Below, piece by piece: positions 39,637 to 42,453 of a DNA stretch of 42,453 nt; the stretch's first letter is position 1; each line of letters starts with the position of its first letter. The notes below the pieces were generated by a model that was not told the DNA's origin, did not search any database, and saw only the letters and a program-made list of their open reading frames with translations. Both the position numbers and the translations under genes were made by a program. The stretch covers positions 1-42,453 of the forward strand of contig MNZY01000237.1 of assembly GCA_001873845.1 (NCBI GenBank), given 5' to 3'. Origin of the DNA: Candidatus Altarchaeum sp. CG2_30_32_3053. GTDB lineage: Archaea > Altiarchaeota > Altiarchaeia > Altiarchaeales > Altiarchaeaceae.

Positions 39637-42453
39637 ATGGATAAAAAAATTTTATTTATAGGTTTAGTAATAATTATTGTGGCACACATATACTCAGTAT
39701 CGGCCGACAATTGTTCTGCGACAGTATCCGGAAATGTAAATTTTTATGGACAAAATAACAGTGTGGCAATAAATGCAACGATACAAATAATTAGCGGATT
39801 CAACATATTAAATTCCACACAAACAGACGAAAATGGATTTTATAACACAAGTATTTCTTTTAGTGGCACATCAAAAAACATAGCCATAAAAATGATAAAA
39901 GAAGGAGCTTATAGTTCAGAGGGAAAAAATTATACTTGGATCATTGATATGAATAATATGGCTTCAATTAATTGCAGTGATAATATTTCTAGAAATTATT
40001 CTATTGAAAAGTGTTTATCAGCAATTCCTTATAAAGGATCTATCAAATACGAAAACTTTGATAATATTTATGAAAAAGATGATGGAGATGAAGTAAAAAT
40101 ACATTTAGCAGCGATTCCAAGAGACAGTGGAGGAATATATATAGAAGATACAAATTTTACAAAGACGGATGAAAATGGTTCTGCTTATGTTCTATCCACA
40201 GATACATACACTTTTTGGCCAATGAATTTATATCTATGGGCAGAGCCAACAAAAAATTATTATTATAGGATATTTGATGAGGATAATTTTGTTGCCATCA
40301 GCTCTCCAAATTATACATCTTTAGCGAGTTGTAGTTCGTCTACTACAGATATAACAAAGAATTTTATAAGATTTTCAAGAAAAAATACAAGCGATAACTG
40401 CAATTATGATGATGAATGCAAAAGTAATATATGTTATAATGGAAATTGTGCATCATCAAAGAAAAATATTAATGAAACATGCGCATCAAATGATGAATGT
40501 TCAAGCAACAATTGCAACAATTACAGCCACAGATGTCTTCCAAATATAACAAATTTCTGCTACAGTGATAATGATTGCTGCAATTCATCTTCATTTAATG
40601 ATGGCTTATGTAATTTAATTCAGTTCTGTAACAGCACAAATTTCTGTCAAAACGCCATGTCAAATTCAAATGTTTCAAATTCAAATATAACTGATGGAGC
40701 AATTGTAAGTAATTCAACAATAAACAAGTCAAATGTTAATAATTCCATAGTAAATCATTCTACATTGATATACTCAATGATAAAGAACTCAACAGTAAAC
40801 AATTCAAGCTTATACGCATCAGTTGTATTAATAAGCAGCATTACAAACAATTCAGCATTATATAACTCCACAGCAAACAATTCAATAATAAGTAACTCAA
40901 CAGTACAAAATTCAAACATAGCTAATTCGTCTGCATTAAATAGCACCATTACAAACAATTCAGCATTTTATAATTCAACAGCAAACAATTCAATAATAAG
41001 TAACTCAACAATTGCTAATGCAACAATAACACATTCTCAACTTACAAATTCAGCATCAGTCAATTCATTAATTAACAATTCCTTTACTAATAATTCAATA
41101 GTAAATAATTCAATAGTAAATAATTCAATAGTAAATAATTCAACAATAACCGAACAATCAGTCCTTTACAATTCAACCATCAACACTTCAAACCTTACTG
41201 ATTCAAATGTTTCAAATTCAAATATAACCGAAAATTCAACACTTTACAATTCAACAATCATAAATTCAAATTTGATTGATAGTAATGCATCAAATTTAAC
41301 TGCAAGCAATTCGCATATGACAAATTCAACAATCGTCAATGCAACAATATTAAATTCTCAACTTACATATTCAACATCAGTCAATTCATCAATTAATAAT
41401 TCCTTTATTAATAATTCAGCAGTAAATAATTCATCAGTAAATAATTCAACAATAACCGAACAATCAATCCTTTACAATTCAACCATCAACACTTCAAACC
41501 TTACTGATTCAAATGTTTCAAATTCAAATATAACAAACGAAGCAAGTGTAAGTAACTCAACAATAAATAATTCAGAATTATATAACTCCACAATAGGAAA
41601 TTCAATAATAAACAACTCAACCGCGTCTGTTTCAAATGTTTCAAATTCAACTATAACCGAAAATTCAACCTTTTACAATTCAACAATTGCTAATTCAGAA
41701 ATATTAAATTCTCAACTTACAAATTCAACATCAGTCAATTCATCAATTAACAATTCCTTTACTAATAATTCAATAGTAAATAATTCATCAATTATTAGTT
41801 CAGAAATATCAAATTCATCACTTCCATCCGGATTAAACATTACCCACGCAATAATAAATAACAACATTATAACAAGCGGAAATGTAATAACCGCCGATGG
41901 AACAAATGTAACAGTAAATGTAAAAACATCTGGAACTTACATAAACGGAACATTTTACAATAATACTTATGCTATAATTTATCAAAATGGTACAGTTGCT
42001 ACTGTTGCGCCGTTGCAAGGAAACAACATAACCGGCTCAACTATTGATAACATTTCAAGCATTGGCAATTCAAATGTTACCTATTCAAATGTGACAAATT
42101 CAACTATAAGCAATTCAAACTTAGATAACTCAACGGTAAATAATTCAATTGTAACAAACGGTTTAGAAGTAAGTAATTCAACTATAAGTGATTCAAATGT
42201 AAACAATTCAACTGTAACCGATTCAAATATTTCAAATTCAAATATTACAGATTCTACATTAGATAATTCAACTACAGGCAATTCAACAATTGCTAATTCA
42301 GAAATATTAAATTCTCAACTTGCAAATTCAGCATTAGTCAATTCATCAATTAACTATTCCTCTATTAATAATTCAATAGTAAATAATTCATCAGTAAATA
42401 ATTCAGCAATAACAGAACAATCAATTCTTTACAATTCAACCATCAGCACTTCA
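39637..42453 (+). CDS. Secreted protein with N-terminal CarboxypepD_reg-like domain, Cys-rich region and Asn/Ser pentapeptide-repeat array (partial, runs off the window)
   Basis: 939 codons are open from ATG 39637 to the window end with no stop; the 3' end is missing. A signal peptide (1-23, YSVSA/DNC) leads to the same domains as the upstream dockerin gene: 'SATVSGNVNFYGQNNSVAINATIQ', 'NLYLWAEPTKNYYYRIFD' and Cys units 'CNYDDECKSNICYNGNC' and 'CYSDNDCCN'. From residue ~342 to the edge the sequence is a five-residue repeat, roughly N-S/N-S/T-[IVL]-x (NSTIN, NNSIV, NSNVS, SNSTI), about a hundred units. Such a period fits a right-handed quadrilateral beta-helix (pentapeptide-repeat fold). Almost every unit contains an N-x-S/T sequon. 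An 80-residue non-repeat insert interrupts it (about 729-808). It may end in a dockerin like its neighbour, but that lies outside the window. Likely a glycosylated surface rod. Confidence 0.8.
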   Translation, partial: MDKKILFIGLVIIIVAHIYSVSADNCSATVSGNVNFYGQNNSVAINATIQIISGFNILNSTQTDENGFYNTSISFSGTSKNIAIKMIKEGAYSSEGKNYTWIIDMNNMASINCSDNISRNYSIEKCLSAIPYKGSIKYENFDNIYEKDDGDEVKIHLAAIPRDSGGIYIEDTNFTKTDENGSAYVLSTDTYTFWPMNLYLWAEPTKNYYYRIFDEDNFVAISSPNYTSLASCSSSTTDITKNFIRFSRKNTSDNCNYDDECKSNICYNGNCASSKKNINETCASNDECSSNNCNNYSHRCLPNITNFCYSDNDCCNSSSFNDGLCNLIQFCNSTNFCQNAMSNSNVSNSNITDGAIVSNSTINKSNVNNSIVNHSTLIYSMIKNSTVNNSSLYASVVLISSITNNSALYNSTANNSIISNSTVQNSNIANSSALNSTITNNSAFYNSTANNSIISNSTIANATITHSQLTNSASVNSLINNSFTNNSIVNNSIVNNSIVNNSTITEQSVLYNSTINTSNLTDSNVSNSNITENSTLYNSTIINSNLIDSNASNLTASNSHMTNSTIVNATILNSQLTYSTSVNSSINNSFINNSAVNNSSVNNSTITEQSILYNSTINTSNLTDSNVSNSNITNEASVSNSTINNSELYNSTIGNSIINNSTASVSNVSNSTITENSTFYNSTIANSEILNSQLTNSTSVNSSINNSFTNNSIVNNSSIISSEISNSSLPSGLNITHAIINNNIITSGNVITADGTNVTVNVKTSGTYINGTFYNNTYAIIYQNGTVATVAPLQGNNITGSTIDNISSIGNSNVTYSNVTNSTISNSNLDNSTVNNSIVTNGLEVSNSTISDSNVNNSTVTDSNISNSNITDSTLDNSTTGNSTIANSEILNSQLANSALVNSSINYSSINNSIVNNSSVNNSAITEQSILYNSTISTS
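40657..42453 (+). repeat. Pentapeptide-coding repeat array with larger nested repeats
   Basis: The basic unit is 15 bp, dominated by the codon pair AAT TCA. Three perfect copies of AATAATTCAATAGTA (NNSIV) lie at 41089-41133. Above this is a longer unit beginning CTCAACTT at 41036, 41357, 41711 and 42314 and continuing through 'VNSSINNS' and, in three copies, 'TEQS[VI]LYNSTI.TS'. Spacings are 321, 354 and 603 bp, all multiples of three. The array continues past the window edge. Confidence 0.85.
41821..42060 (+). other. Non-repeat insert inside the pentapeptide array
   Basis: Residues about 729-808 ('LPSGLNITHAIINNNIITSG', 'GTNVTVNVKTSGTYINGTFY', 'NNTYAIIYQNGTVATVAPLQ') break the five-residue period but keep high sequon density and beta propensity. 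It could be a folded side domain capping two helices. I recognise no family. Confidence 0.5.

Noticed and set aside
40657..42453. CRISPR or non-coding satellite
   Set aside because: One frame stays open throughout and gives a coherent five-residue protein period.
1..42453. Firmicutes (clostridial) origin suggested by low GC and dockerin
   Set aside because: AGGAGG-type ribosome sites, nearly universal in that group, are absent before every start; leaderless-like A/T starts favour an archaeon.

Overview
This AT-rich window looks archaeal. None of the coding starts has a convincing Shine-Dalgarno sequence; most ATGs sit directly behind A/T-rich, TATA-like stretches. The genes encode signal-peptide-bearing surface proteins loaded with N-x-S/T sequons, DUF11 (CARDB/Ig-like) repeat arrays and a dockerin. 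I cannot place it to genus. A DPANN, Altiarchaeota-like or euryarchaeal lineage would fit, but that is inference. There are no tRNA or rRNA genes, mobile elements, CRISPR arrays or replication genes.

Layout, all genes on the + strand. (1) 167-1346: an 11-bp-overlapping pair encoding a membrane-anchored, degenerate phospholipase-D-like protein and a small three-helix membrane protein. (2) 1347-2016: a long non-coding stretch with a terminator-like hairpin, a cluster of mutually exclusive inverted repeats (1590-1670) and a candidate structured leader or ncRNA (1836-1954). (3) 2017-2922: a signal peptide, small beta domain, N/Q/S/T-rich tandem-repeat stalk and C-terminal membrane anchor. (4) Three giant secreted DUF11-array proteins: 3158-19915 (5585 aa), 20002-26358 (2118 aa) and 26610-38168 (3852 aa). 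(5) Two tandem paralogous secreted proteins: 38274-39557 ends in a type I dockerin, and 39637 to the window edge is a 939-codon partial gene whose second half is an Asn/Ser-rich pentapeptide-repeat array.

The three giants end in the same unusual cassette: two copies of a 'GWNLI...YTD[VI]FTY-D-W-YKS-YMNKWFG[DN]L...G[KT]GYW[IV]KV' module. None has a C-terminal membrane helix or a recognisable sorting signal, so the doublet is the best candidate for an anchoring or assembly domain. In the second and third giants the DUF11 domains alternate strictly between two subtypes (A without, B with a conserved Cys pair), giving a regular ~800-bp super-repeat in the third. The first giant also carries an N-terminal GATase1-like domain, a PPC-like domain and three carbohydrate-binding-like domains inserted into three successive B-type repeats.

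Together the locus looks like a cell-surface or extracellular-matrix/adhesion island: very long fibres with glycan-binding side modules, a dockerin protein and a heavily sequon-bearing beta-helix protein. Its most novel parts are the shared C-terminal doublet, the sequon-per-repeat pentapeptide helix, and the evidence of ongoing repeat recombination, which includes twin poly-G tracts.
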